From: Streptococcus vestibularis
GTDB lineage: Bacteria > Bacillota > Bacilli > Lactobacillales > Streptococcaceae
DNA length: 64,000 bases
Assembly (NCBI GenBank): GCA_010604095.1
Contig: JAABLG010000003.1
Location: 124,001 to 188,000 of the forward strand
Direction: 5' to 3'
The translations under genes and the position numbers were made by a program. Within the stretch, counting starts at the first letter, position 1. Every line of letters starts with the position of its first letter. A model generated the notes under the pieces. That model worked only from the letters and a program-made list of their open reading frames with translations, was not told the DNA's origin and made no database searches. Below are positions 1-8,538 of this stretch, in pieces.

Positions 1-630
1 AAATCAACCTTCCTTCGTAGTTTAAACCGTATGAATGATACTATTGATATTGCCAAGGTCACTGGACAAATTCTATATGAAGGCGTCGATGTTAATGCTA
101 GTAATATCAATGTTTATGAAATGCGCAAACATATTGGCATGGTCTTTCAGCGTCCTAATCCTTTTGCCAAGTCTATTTATAAAAATATTACCTTTGCCCA
201 CGAACGTAAAGGGGTGAGAGACAAACAAACCTTGGATGAAATTGTTGAAACCTCACTTAAGCAGGCTGGACTTTGGAATCAGGTAAAAGATGATCTTCAT
301 AAATCAGCCTTTACCCTATCAGGCGGTCAGCAGCAACGGCTTTGTATAGCAAGGGCCATTGCTGTTAAACCACGTATCCTTCTCATGGATGAACCTGCCG
401 CCTCACTGGACCCTGTTGCCACGATGCAACTAGAGGAAACCATGTTTGAACTTAAGGAAAACTACTCTATTATCATCGTAACGCACAATATGCAACAAGC
501 AGCGCGTGCTAGTGATTATACAGCTTTCTTCTACCTTGGTGACCTCATCGAATATGACAAAACTAAGAAAATCTTCCAAGATGCTGCCCTACGGTCAACC
601 AGTGACTATGTCTCAGGACGCTTTGGATAG
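1..630 (+). CDS. pstB: Phosphate ABC transporter ATP-binding protein PstB, 5' end cut by the window
   Basis: ATPase subunit of the high-affinity phosphate importer PstSCAB; it works at the inner face of the membrane with PstA and PstC. The reading frame is open from base 1, starting inside Walker A (KSTFLRSLNRM), so the true start lies outside the window and the internal ATG at 31 is not the start. Visible motifs are the Q-loop region (GMVFQRPNPF), ABC signature LSGGQQQR, Walker B ILLMDEP and an intact H-loop (VTHNMQQA). A second pstB follows 12 bases later and phoU after that, the usual streptococcal pst order. Identification is secure; only the N-terminus is missing. Confidence 0.95.
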   Translation, partial: KSTFLRSLNRMNDTIDIAKVTGQILYEGVDVNASNINVYEMRKHIGMVFQRPNPFAKSIYKNITFAHERKGVRDKQTLDEIVETSLKQAGLWNQVKDDLHKSAFTLSGGQQQRLCIARAIAVKPRILLMDEPAASLDPVATMQLEETMFELKENYSIIIVTHNMQQAARASDYTAFFYLGDLIEYDKTKKIFQDAALRSTSDYVSGRFG

Positions 631-642
631 AAAGGAGCATCT

Positions 643-1401
643 ATGACTGAACCAATCATTTCCATCAATGATTTATCGGTGTATTTTAATAAGAAAAAAG
701 CCCTTAATAACGTGACCATGGATTTCTATCCAAATGAAATCACAGCCCTTATCGGACCTTCAGGATCAGGAAAATCAACCTTGCTCCGTTCTATCAACCG
801 AATGGGAGATTTAAACCCTGAGTGGACGCTTACTGGAGCAGTATCTTACAATGGTCATAATGTCTATAGTCCTCGAACGGACACTGTTGAGCTACGCAAG
901 CAAATTGGTATGGTCTTTCAACAACCTAATCCCTTCCCCATGTCTATCTATGAAAACGTGGTTTATGGACTTCGTATCAATGGTATCAAAGACAAAGCAG
1001 TCCTTGATAAAGCAGTCGAAGAATCTCTAAAAGGTGCTTCAATATGGGAAGAAGTAAAAGACCGTCTCCATGAATCAGCTCTCGGCCTTTCGGGTGGACA
1101 ACAACAACGTATCTGTATCGCAAGGGTTCTTGCAACATCACCAAAGGTTATCCTACTTGACGAGCCAACATCAGCTTTGGACCCTATCTCGGCAGGAAAA
1201 ATCGAAGAAACCCTCTACAACCTAAAAGACCAGTACACTTTGTTGCTTGTTACTCGTTCTATGCAACAAGCTAGTCGTATCTCCCAACGAACAGGCTTTT
1301 TCCTTGATGGACAACTCATTGAATATTCATCGACTAAGCATATGTTCCTTAATCCACAACACAAAGAAACAGAAGATTACATTACCGGTAAGTTCGGTTA
1401 A
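643..1401 (+). CDS. pstB: Phosphate ABC transporter ATP-binding protein PstB, second copy
   Basis: Second PstB paralogue of the phosphate importer, 252 residues, full length. An AAAGGAG ribosome site sits just before the ATG. Walker [10 protein letters not shown] lies at about residues 38-46, followed by the Q-loop ([10 protein letters not shown]), signature LSGGQQQR and Walker [14 protein letters not shown]. The H-loop, normally THNM in PstB and intact in the upstream copy, reads TRSM here, so the switch histidine is an arginine. I recall the same TRSM in the pneumococcal second PstB, which would make it a conserved trait. The two copies may act as a heterodimer with one degenerate site; that is inference. 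Confidence 0.95.
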   Translation: MTEPIISINDLSVYFNKKKALNNVTMDFYPNEITALIGPSGSGKSTLLRSINRMGDLNPEWTLTGAVSYNGHNVYSPRTDTVELRKQIGMVFQQPNPFPMSIYENVVYGLRINGIKDKAVLDKAVEESLKGASIWEEVKDRLHESALGLSGGQQQRICIARVLATSPKVILLDEPTSALDPISAGKIEETLYNLKDQYTLLLVTRSMQQASRISQRTGFFLDGQLIEYSSTKHMFLNPQHKETEDYITGKFG

Positions 1402-1425
1402 GAAAGGACGGATTCATTACCAATT

Positions 1426-2082
1426 ATGATGTTACGAACACCCTTCGAAGAAGAATTAGCAAAACTCCACAATCAATTTTATGCCATGGGTACCGAAGTT
1501 GCTGCTCAGCTCAAAAAAGCAGTACGTGCCTTCATCAGCCATGACCGTGAATTAGCTAAAGAAGTTATTGAAAACGATGAAATTGTCAATAACTACGAAA
1601 CCAAACTTGAGAAAAAATCGCTTGAAATTATTGCCCTTCAGCAACCTGTATCAAGTGATTTACGTACTGTTATCACCGCACTAAAAGCATCTAGTGACGT
1701 CGAGCGTATGGGTGACCATGCTGTTGCCATCGCAAAGGCGACCATCCGTATTAAGGGTGAAAACCGAATGACTGATATTGAAGCTGAGATCAAGAAAATG
1801 GGGAAAGCAGTCCGCCATATGGTTGAAGAAGCTCTTGAAGTTTACTTGAATGCTGACGAAAAGCGTGCTTATGAAATCGCAGCTTCAGATGAAATCATTG
1901 ACAACTTTTTCCGTGATATCCAATCCATGACGGTAGAAGGTGTCCGGAAAAATCCAGATGCAGCCTTCGCTGCTAAAGAATATTTCCAAGTACTCATGTA
2001 TTTGGAACGCATTGGTGACTACGCCCGTAATTTATGCGAATGGGTCGTCTATCTCAAATCTGGTAAAATCATTGAACTGTAG
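1426..2082 (+). CDS. phoU: Phosphate transport regulator PhoU
   Basis: PhoU, 218 residues, the usual family length. It is a helical cytoplasmic protein built of two three-helix PhoU domains that links Pst transporter activity to phosphate signalling. The repeated signatures are visible: the first domain has VERMGDHAVAIAKA and the second has LERIGDYARNLCEW, both carrying the conserved E-R-x-G-D metal-binding pattern. It is the last gene of the pst operon, 24 bases after pstB. Two ATGs stand in tandem at 1426 and 1429; AGAAAGGACG at 1401-1410 is the only ribosome-site-like sequence and lies rather far upstream. Confidence 0.95.
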   Translation: MMLRTPFEEELAKLHNQFYAMGTEVAAQLKKAVRAFISHDRELAKEVIENDEIVNNYETKLEKKSLEIIALQQPVSSDLRTVITALKASSDVERMGDHAVAIAKATIRIKGENRMTDIEAEIKKMGKAVRHMVEEALEVYLNADEKRAYEIAASDEIIDNFFRDIQSMTVEGVRKNPDAAFAAKEYFQVLMYLERIGDYARNLCEWVVYLKSGKIIEL

Positions 2083-2099
2083 GCAAAGCTTGCAATCTA

Positions 2100-2108
2100 T
2101 GTTATAAT
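2100..2108 (+). promoter_or_regulatory. Extended -10 promoter for pepN
   Basis: TG-T-TATAAT at 2100-2108 is a perfect extended -10 element lying 18 bases after the phoU stop. No good -35 is present at the correct spacing, which is usual for extended -10 promoters. It would give a leader of about 100 bases before pepN. Confidence 0.6.
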
Positions 2109-2160
2109 GGGTCTGTATTGAATAAATTCAGGTCCTTTTCTTTTAAAGTAAAGTACCTAA

Positions 2161-2190
2161 TATCGAAACATTTGTCAGTCTGTTTCGATA
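2161..2190. promoter_or_regulatory. Perfect 10-bp inverted repeat in the pepN leader
   Basis: TATCGAAACA at 2161-2170 is repeated as its exact complement TGTTTCGATA at 2181-2190 around a 10-base loop. It lies downstream of the predicted pepN promoter and 13 bases before the AGGAG ribosome site. No T-run follows, so it is not an intrinsic terminator. It could be an operator or an mRNA stem. Confidence 0.5.
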
Positions 2191-2217
2191 CGAAAAGTTA
2201 GTTAGGAGTATATACGT

Positions 2218-4758
2218 ATGACAGCATCTGTTGCTCGTTTTATCGAAAGTTTCATCCCTGAAAATTATAATCTTTTCTTGGATATTAATCGTTCTGAAAA
2301 GACCTTTACAGGGAATGTTGCCATTACAGGTGAAGCCCTTGATAACCATATCTCCCTTCACCAGAAAGACCTTACCATCCATTCTATTCTCTTGGATAAT
2401 GAATCACTAAACTTTCAAATGGATGATGCCAATGAGGCTTTCCATATTGAACTTCCAGAGACTGGGGTTTTAACTCTTGTCATTGAATTTTCAGGTCGTA
2501 TTACAGACAATATGACCGGGATCTACCCATCATATTACACCCACAATGGTGAGAAGAAGGAAATCATTTCAACACAGTTTGAATCTCATTTTGCGCGTGA
2601 AGCTTTCCCATCTATTGATGAACCAGAAGCTAAAGCGACCTTTGATTTCTCATTGAAATTTGACGCTGAAGAAGGCGATATTGCCTTGTCAAATATGCCT
2701 GAAATCAATAGTCATCTCCGTGAAGAAACTGGCGTTTGGACCTTTGAGACAACACCACGTATGTCAACTTATCTCCTAGCCTTTGGGTTTGGAGCTCTCC
2801 AAGGTAAAACCGCTAAAACTCAAAACGGTACAGAAGTCGGCGTCTTCGCTACAGTTGCACAAGCAGCAAACAGTGTTGACTTTGCGCTTGACATTGCCGT
2901 TCGTGTCATTGATTTCTACGAAGATTATTTCCAAGTAAAATATCCTATTCCATTGTCTTACCACCTTGCCCTTCCTGATTTCTCAGCAGGTGCTATGGAA
3001 AACTGGGGACTTGTTACCTACCGTGAGGTTTACCTTCTTGTAGATGAAAATAGCTCTGCTGTAAGCCGTCAACAGGTAGCCCTTGTTGTTGCCCACGAAT
3101 TAGCTCACCAATGGTTCGGTAACCTTGTAACGATGAAATGGTGGGATGACCTCTGGCTTAACGAAAGTTTTGCCAACATGATGGAATATGTTTCAGTAGA
3201 TGCTATTGAACCAAGTTGGAACATCTTTGAAGATTTCCAAACAACTGGTGTACCACATGCCCTCCAACGTGATGCTACAGATGGTGTTCAGTCTGTCCAT
3301 ATGGAAGTCAATCATCCTGATGAGATTAATACCCTCTTTGACAGTGCCATCGTTTATGCCAAGGGTAGCCGTCTCATGCACATGTTGCGTCGTTGGCTAG
3401 GTGATGAAGCCTTTGCCAAAGGACTTAAAGCTTATTTTGAAAAGCACCAATATAATAACACTGTTGGACGTGATCTTTGGAATGCCCTTTCAGATGCTTC
3501 AGGAAAAGATGTCTCTAGCTTTATGGATACTTGGTTGGAACAACCAGGTTACCCAGTGGTTAATGCAGAAGTTGTTGATGACACGCTTGTCCTTAGTCAA
3601 AAACAGTTCTTCATTGGTGAACACGAGGATAAAGGACGACTTTGGGAAATCCCATTGAACTCAAATTGGAAGGGGCTACCAGATACACTTTCAGAAGAAC
3701 GAATTGAGATTCCAAATTATAGTCAACTTGTAGCCCAAAATGAAGGGGCTTTCCGTCTCAACACAGTAAATACAGCTCACTACATCACTGAATACCAAGG
3801 ACAACTCTTGGACAGTATCCTTGATGAATTTGCACTCCTTGATACTGTAAGTAAACTTCAAATCTTGCAAGAACGTCGTCTCTTAGCTGAAAGTGGACGT
3901 ATTTCTTACGCAAGCCTAATCACTCTGCTTGATTTGGTTGAAAAAGAAGAAAGCTTCTTGATTGCTCAAGCTAAATCACAAATTCTTAGCGGTTTGAAGC
4001 GTTTTATTGATGAAGATACAGAAGCAGAAGTTCATTATAACGCCTTGGTACGCCGTCAATTCCAAAATGACTTTGAGCGTCTTGGTTTTGAAGCCAAAGA
4101 AGGCGAGTCAGATGAAGACGAGATGGTACGTCAAACAATGCTTGGCTATTTGATTCAGGCAGACTATCAACCGGCCGTTTTAGTAGCAGCAAGTGTTTTC
4201 CAAGCACATAAAGAAAACTTCGAAAACATTCCAGCAAGTGTCCGAGGTCTTGTCCTTATCAACCAAATGAAACAAGAAAACAGTCTTGAGCTTGTTGAAG
4301 AATATGTGAATGCTTACGTTGCAACCAACGATAGTAACTTCCGTCGTCAATTGACTCAAGCAGTCGCTTACCTTAAAAATCAAGAAGGTCTTGACTACGT
4401 TTTAGGTCATTTGAAGGATAAAAATGTTGTTAAACCTCAAGATTTGTACCTTTGGTACCTAAGCTTCCTTAATAAATCTTATGCTCAAGAAACCATTTGG
4501 AACTGGGCTAAAGAGAATTGGGAATGGATTAAGGCTGCCCTTGGTGGAGATATGAGCTTTGATACCTTTGTTAATATCCCAGCATCGGTCTTTAAAACTC
4601 AAGAACGTCTTGATCAGTATATTGCCTTCTTTGAGCCACAAACAAGCGATAAAGGCCTAGAACGTAATATCTTGATGGGAATTAAGACAATTGCCGCACG
4701 AGTAAACTTGATTGACAACGAAAAAGCAGCCGTTGAATCTAAACTTAAAGATTATTAG
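2218..4758 (+). CDS. pepN: Aminopeptidase N (M1 family zinc metallopeptidase)
   Basis: Cytoplasmic lysyl aminopeptidase of 846 residues that removes N-terminal residues from peptides during nitrogen nutrition in lactic acid bacteria. M1 hallmarks are visible: the exopeptidase motif GAMEN at about residue 257, and zinc ligands in HELAHQW (H293, H297) with the third ligand E316 in LNESFA. The C-terminal half is the usual helical ERAP1-like domain. There is no signal peptide. AGGAG at 2204-2208 precedes the ATG. It is monocistronic, with its own extended -10 promoter and a terminator just after the stop. The leader has a perfect inverted repeat. Confidence 0.97.
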   Translation: MTASVARFIESFIPENYNLFLDINRSEKTFTGNVAITGEALDNHISLHQKDLTIHSILLDNESLNFQMDDANEAFHIELPETGVLTLVIEFSGRITDNMTGIYPSYYTHNGEKKEIISTQFESHFAREAFPSIDEPEAKATFDFSLKFDAEEGDIALSNMPEINSHLREETGVWTFETTPRMSTYLLAFGFGALQGKTAKTQNGTEVGVFATVAQAANSVDFALDIAVRVIDFYEDYFQVKYPIPLSYHLALPDFSAGAMENWGLVTYREVYLLVDENSSAVSRQQVALVVAHELAHQWFGNLVTMKWWDDLWLNESFANMMEYVSVDAIEPSWNIFEDFQTTGVPHALQRDATDGVQSVHMEVNHPDEINTLFDSAIVYAKGSRLMHMLRRWLGDEAFAKGLKAYFEKHQYNNTVGRDLWNALSDASGKDVSSFMDTWLEQPGYPVVNAEVVDDTLVLSQKQFFIGEHEDKGRLWEIPLNSNWKGLPDTLSEERIEIPNYSQLVAQNEGAFRLNTVNTAHYITEYQGQLLDSILDEFALLDTVSKLQILQERRLLAESGRISYASLITLLDLVEKEESFLIAQAKSQILSGLKRFIDEDTEAEVHYNALVRRQFQNDFERLGFEAKEGESDEDEMVRQTMLGYLIQADYQPAVLVAASVFQAHKENFENIPASVRGLVLINQMKQENSLELVEEYVNAYVATNDSNFRRQLTQAVAYLKNQEGLDYVLGHLKDKNVVKPQDLYLWYLSFLNKSYAQETIWNWAKENWEWIKAALGGDMSFDTFVNIPASVFKTQERLDQYIAFFEPQTSDKGLERNILMGIKTIAARVNLIDNEKAAVESKLKDY

Positions 4759-4766
4759 TGAAAATA

Positions 4767-4798
4767 AACAAGCTTTCCAAAATGGAGAGCTTGTTTTT
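4767..4798 (+). terminator. Terminator of pepN
   Basis: Stem AACAAGCTTTCC / GGAGAGCTTGTT (one G-T pair) followed by a T-run, 9 bases after the pepN stop. Confidence 0.85.
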
Positions 4799-4874
4799 GC
4801 GTGAACTATTTTACATAAATAAAGTTATGTTATTCTAAACCACTTTATTGCATAATTAAATTTATCTAAATTAC

Positions 4875-4897
4875 AAAACCATTCCGAGTTGGAATGG
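4875..4897 (-). terminator. Terminator of xerS
   Basis: Perfect CCATTCC / GGAATGG hairpin with a GAGTT loop, followed on the minus strand by TTTTG, just past the xerS stop. Confidence 0.6.
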
Positions 4898-4912
4898 CTA
4901 GTAGTAAACTTA

Positions 4913-5983
4913 TCATAGATTGTCAAGGGCGTTTTTTTGCTCATCATTAACAATATGCGTGTATAGATCAGTGACCTGAGTGGAAGCATGGCCAAGTTGG
5001 TGACTAACTAAAACTTGAGACTTGGTAGCATCATAAAGACGTGTAGCCAAGGTGTGTCGTAATTTGTGGGGAGTCACACGTATCTTGAAGTCCTGAGAAT
5101 ATTTAGCAACCATTTTTTCGATACTTGAAGCATCAATACGGTTAGGCACACCTCGATATTCCGTTAAAAATAGGGCAAGGTCTTGCTTTTCAGCCTTATA
5201 GCGTTTATCACGTATACTAATATAAGTCTCGAGATAAGGCTTTGCAAAACTTGCTACATTAACTGAGTCTCGCTTTCCCCCTTTTCGAGTGACATCAATG
5301 ACCATCATCTTTAGATTGATGTCTTTAAGGTCCAGATTAACAGCCTCAGAAAGACGAACACCTGAAGCCAGCAGCAAGGCAATAATTGCTAGATCTCGCT
5401 CTTTATTCTTATAAAACGACGATTTTGCTCGATTTGATAGTTTGACTTCGTATTCTTTTTCTACATAATCAAGGAACTCCATGGTTTCATCGCCTAGAAA
5501 GAGTTTCTGTTTGATATTCTCAGCTCGAGCAGCTAAAGTTTCTTTCTTTTTCTTAGTAGAAACTTTTTTCATGACGTTACGATAGAAATATGGCTCACCA
5601 TCAGGACCCTCGACCTCCTCGGTTAAATACTTATAGAGACTAGATAGAGCTGAAAGTGTCCGGTTAATGGTCGTTTGAGAGACACCTTGTTTTGAAGAAT
5701 AGGTATTTAAAGAGGGACGTTCACGGAGATAAAGGACAAACGATTCCATATTTTTTTTCGTAAGATTTTCTAAGGTTTTGATGTCAATTGAGACAATGTC
5801 ATCAGCATCTGAAATGCCTGAGTCAATCAACCAGTCAAAAAAGCGTTTATATTCCTTGAGATATTCATATAAGGTCGTAAAAGAATACGGTACCGATAGT
5901 TTCGATTGGTAATATTCCAAGACGAACCACGGCATGAGAGCTTTGTATTCTTCAATTTTTTCCAGTAAAAGTTCACGTTTCAT
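4913..5983 (-). CDS. xerS: Tyrosine recombinase XerS (chromosome dimer resolution)
   Basis: Single tyrosine recombinase of streptococci and lactococci that resolves chromosome dimers at difSL, in place of XerC/XerD. It has 356 residues: an N-terminal SAM-like core-binding domain (about 1-125) and a C-terminal catalytic domain. Catalytic residues can be read as R210 (SGVRLSEAV), H306 and R309 (HKLRHT), H332 (LGHAS) and nucleophile Y341 (DLYTHI). The length and the long N-terminal domain separate it from XerC/D (about 300 residues). A difSL-like site lies 53 bases upstream of the start, the known arrangement. The gene is monocistronic. Its position marks the replication terminus. Confidence 0.96.
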   Translation of the reverse strand: MKRELLLEKIEEYKALMPWFVLEYYQSKLSVPYSFTTLYEYLKEYKRFFDWLIDSGISDADDIVSIDIKTLENLTKKNMESFVLYLRERPSLNTYSSKQGVSQTTINRTLSALSSLYKYLTEEVEGPDGEPYFYRNVMKKVSTKKKKETLAARAENIKQKLFLGDETMEFLDYVEKEYEVKLSNRAKSSFYKNKERDLAIIALLLASGVRLSEAVNLDLKDINLKMMVIDVTRKGGKRDSVNVASFAKPYLETYISIRDKRYKAEKQDLALFLTEYRGVPNRIDASSIEKMVAKYSQDFKIRVTPHKLRHTLATRLYDATKSQVLVSHQLGHASTQVTDLYTHIVNDEQKNALDNL

Positions 5984-6035
5984 TGGTTTATTTCTCCATA
6001 ATTACTTAATAGAAGTATATCACACCTATATCTTT

Positions 6036-6066
6036 CTTTCAAGAAAATTACAGTTTTTCGGAAAGA
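6036..6066. other. difSL chromosome dimer resolution site
   Basis: About 31 bp between xerS and lplA. Read on the minus strand it contains TTTCCGAAAAACT, then GTAATTTTCTTGAAA, which matches the streptococcal/lactococcal difSL sequence as I remember it (two unequal XerS arms, CCGAAAA and TTTTCxTGAAA). Its position next to xerS is the standard one, and the main coding strand switches here. Exact boundaries are approximate. Confidence 0.85.
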
Positions 6067-6140
6067 TGTTATAAGGTATTTTTTCTTAGAGGGTTTATAG
6101 ATTTACCGGTCAGCCTATCTAGAGACTCACTTAGTCAATC

Positions 6141-6177
6141 AAAAAAGAAAAAACAACCTGGAATTTTCCAGATTGTT
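6141..6177 (-). terminator. Terminator of lplA
   Basis: Minus-strand hairpin, AACAA-CTGGAA paired with TTCCAG-TTGTT with one mismatch, followed by a run of Ts interrupted by a single C. It lies directly downstream of the lplA stop. Confidence 0.8.
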
Positions 6178-6187
6178 AATACAATGA

Positions 6188-7177
6188 TTAAGCTACGATA
6201 GCTTTTGCAACCTCCTCGGTTGTCATACGTGAGAAATAATGTGTTGTATCAATAGTTTCAAGTTTAGCCAAGACATCGTCGTACTCGTAAGGTATTCCGA
6301 CCAACAAGTCTTCAATATCTGATACATCTCCGATACCAAAGAAATCTCCGTAAATCTTAACAGATTTAATGATTGAATTTTCAACATTGGCATAGGTTGA
6401 AATTTTACCAGCTGGGTAACGAACATTACGTTCTACTGTGTATTCTGGTGACTGTCCGTAAGTCCAATCCCAAGTATTAAATTGTTTCTCGTAAGACTCT
6501 TGAATCTTTGCTAATTCATCTTCAGAAAGGACGTATTCTTCCATGTCAGGATAAAATTCCTTCATTTTTTCCAAGATTTTATCTGAGAATTCGTTTACGG
6601 TAATCTTTTCTGGCAATTCGTCTACAATGTTTGTCACACGGGCACGTACAGACTTAACGCCTTTAGATTCAATCTTGTCTTTGCTGACTTTGAGGGCTTG
6701 GCCAAGAACGGACATATCAACGTCAAAGAGCAAGCAACCATGGTGCATCATACGACCTTTATAGTAAGCTTGAGCATTTCCACAGAACTTTTTACCATCG
6801 ATTTCAAGGTCATTACGGCCAGTAAATTCAGCCTTAACACCCAAATCAGCAAGTGTTGCGATTACCGGTTGAGAAAAGGTCTTAAAGTCAAATGCGCCTT
6901 CATCTGCCTTATTAGAGATGATGGTATAATTAAGGTTGTTCAAATCGTGATAAACAGCGCCACCACCAGACAAACGACGAACGACCTTAATATTATGAGC
7001 ATCTGTATATTCTTTGTTAATCTCTTGAATGGTATTTTGGTGTTTCCCAACAATGATAGCTGGACGGTTAATCCAGAGAATGAATAATTCATCTTCATTT
7101 ACCAATTCACGAAAGGCATAGGCTTCCAAAGCAATATTATAGGCAGGATCATTTGATGTGTTTACAATGTATTTCAT
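6188..7177 (-). CDS. lplA: Lipoate-protein ligase A
   Basis: Enzyme of 329 residues that activates lipoate with ATP and attaches it to lipoyl-domain lysines. The N-terminal cofactor transferase domain shows the RRLSGGGAVYHD motif near residues 73-84 and the GNAQAYY segment, with a downstream lysine region (GKKF). The C-terminal accessory domain (about residues 250-329) is present, so this is a full-length LplA. AGAGGAG precedes the ATG. The likely substrates are the lipoyl domains of the dehydrogenase E2 and E3 encoded at 34.7-38.0 kb. From memory, lplA sits beside those genes in S. pneumoniae; here about 27 kb separates them. Confidence 0.94.
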   Translation of the reverse strand: MKYIVNTSNDPAYNIALEAYAFRELVNEDELFILWINRPAIIVGKHQNTIQEINKEYTDAHNIKVVRRLSGGGAVYHDLNNLNYTIISNKADEGAFDFKTFSQPVIATLADLGVKAEFTGRNDLEIDGKKFCGNAQAYYKGRMMHHGCLLFDVDMSVLGQALKVSKDKIESKGVKSVRARVTNIVDELPEKITVNEFSDKILEKMKEFYPDMEEYVLSEDELAKIQESYEKQFNTWDWTYGQSPEYTVERNVRYPAGKISTYANVENSIIKSVKIYGDFFGIGDVSDIEDLLVGIPYEYDDVLAKLETIDTTHYFSRMTTEEVAKAIVA

Positions 7178-7264
7178 GAGGTCTCCTCTTGTAATGTGAT
7201 ACTTATATTATAAAGGAAAACGGTGACAAAGTACACGAAGATGGCTTAGGTATAAGGATTTTCA

Positions 7265-7273
7265 TGATATAAT
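7265..7273 (+). promoter_or_regulatory. Extended -10 promoter
   Basis: TG-A-TATAAT at 7265-7273 predicts transcription starting near 7280. This excludes the ATG at 7286 as a well-initiated start and supports the ATG at 7301. Confidence 0.6.
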
Positions 7274-7300
7274 AGTAAAAAATATATGGGGAGTTTTGGA

Positions 7301-8428
7301 ATGATACAAAATCCTAGTAAATTAAGTCTCTTTTTCTCGAAGCTAACCAGTAAAATAAATAAAAAGGTTAAAATAGCATTTGCTCTGCTTCTTTTGGTCG
7401 CTCTTGGAATGTTTCTCTATAATGCCTACCAAAGAGCTTATAAGCCTTATCTCTACGATAAAAACAATTACTACTACAAAGCCTATAATTACAGCGTCAA
7501 AAAGATAATACCTCAAAGAAAAGTTGTCAAAGATATTGAGATTGAAGTCCTACACTTTGGAAAAGACGATTTTCCTGATGATTTGTCTACCTATAAGATA
7601 GGCCAATATATCGATAAAGGAATTGATCCGCGAAGTCTTTTTTTGCATATCACTTTTACTGATAATACCAATATGACTTTACCATTTGGACAGGTGACCT
7701 CTACTGAAAACCATTATGAAGAATATCAAAACTATTTCGATCATAAAGTATTTGAAGTCGGTCCAGGCTTTGATAAGGAATGGTTTTCGAATGCAGAGAA
7801 TTACAGACAAATAATTCATCGTTTCCCTGGATTACATGATAAAACAATGGATACCGACTTCGAATTATATCTAAGGGATTTTCTCTTTTTGATAGTTCCT
7901 GGCGATACCTTATATCAAACTGGTGCTGTCAAAGAAGGCGTCAGTAAATACCACTTTCAGTTGAAAAATCCTAAATCAGGAAAAATGCAAAGTTATTTTA
8001 TCTATGGAAATGAAGGCAAAATTCCATTATGGGATTGGCAAACTCCCTTTGTTACTTTTGATAAAGATTTTGCTAACAAAGAAAGAATCCAGGTATTTTT
8101 CGATGACTACGAAATTAGAGAGTATGGGAATTACTGGGATGGAATGTACAATATAACGTTTCCTCACTTAAATAGCTTTAGGGGTGACAGGTACAACTTT
8201 TATAAAATGGCTTTTTACTCAGATGAATTTACAAATTTTCCACTAAGCCTTGATTTAACAGGTAAGAGCGAGAATTTTAAAATTACCATAACAGATTCAT
8301 ACCTACAAGAAGAATCCAGAACTGCAAAAGATCAAATCCATTATCTAAAATACTCAACATCTAAAACTTATGATGCATCAAATAAAGAAGCATATATTAA
8401 TGATATATTGAATCATTATCATAACTGA
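7301..8428 (+). CDS. Hypothetical membrane-anchored protein
   Basis: I do not recognise this protein of about 375 residues. After a short basic cytoplasmic N-terminus there is a single membrane segment (AFALLLLVALGMFLYNAY, about residues 21-38), then about 330 residues rich in Tyr, Phe, Asp and Lys that would lie outside the cell. There is no lipobox, LPXTG or catalytic motif that I can name. I chose the ATG at 7301 because GGGGAG at 7288-7293 lies 7 bases before it; the in-frame ATG at 7286 would overlap that site. The gene stands alone, with its own extended -10 promoter and a strong terminator, and is codirectional with neither neighbour. Confidence 0.8.
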   Translation: MIQNPSKLSLFFSKLTSKINKKVKIAFALLLLVALGMFLYNAYQRAYKPYLYDKNNYYYKAYNYSVKKIIPQRKVVKDIEIEVLHFGKDDFPDDLSTYKIGQYIDKGIDPRSLFLHITFTDNTNMTLPFGQVTSTENHYEEYQNYFDHKVFEVGPGFDKEWFSNAENYRQIIHRFPGLHDKTMDTDFELYLRDFLFLIVPGDTLYQTGAVKEGVSKYHFQLKNPKSGKMQSYFIYGNEGKIPLWDWQTPFVTFDKDFANKERIQVFFDDYEIREYGNYWDGMYNITFPHLNSFRGDRYNFYKMAFYSDEFTNFPLSLDLTGKSENFKITITDSYLQEESRTAKDQIHYLKYSTSKTYDASNKEAYINDILNHYHN

Positions 8429-8447
8429 CAGAATTAAATTTATGTAA

Positions 8448-8482
8448 ACACAGCTAACTATCTAAATTAGCTGTGTTTTTTT
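8448..8482 (+). terminator. Terminator of the hypothetical membrane protein gene
   Basis: Perfect ACACAGCTAA / TTAGCTGTGT stem followed by seven Ts. Confidence 0.9.
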
Positions 8483-8487
8483 CATGC

Positions 8488-8517
8488 AAAAAAAACAAGA
8501 CCATTTCTGATCTTGTT
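8488..8517 (-). terminator. Terminator of glgP
   Basis: Minus-strand stem AACAAGA / TCTTGTT followed by an eight-base T-run, just past the glgP stop. It lies back to back with the plus-strand terminator. Confidence 0.85.
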
Positions 8518-8538
8518 TCCTTCTATGCAACTAGATTT

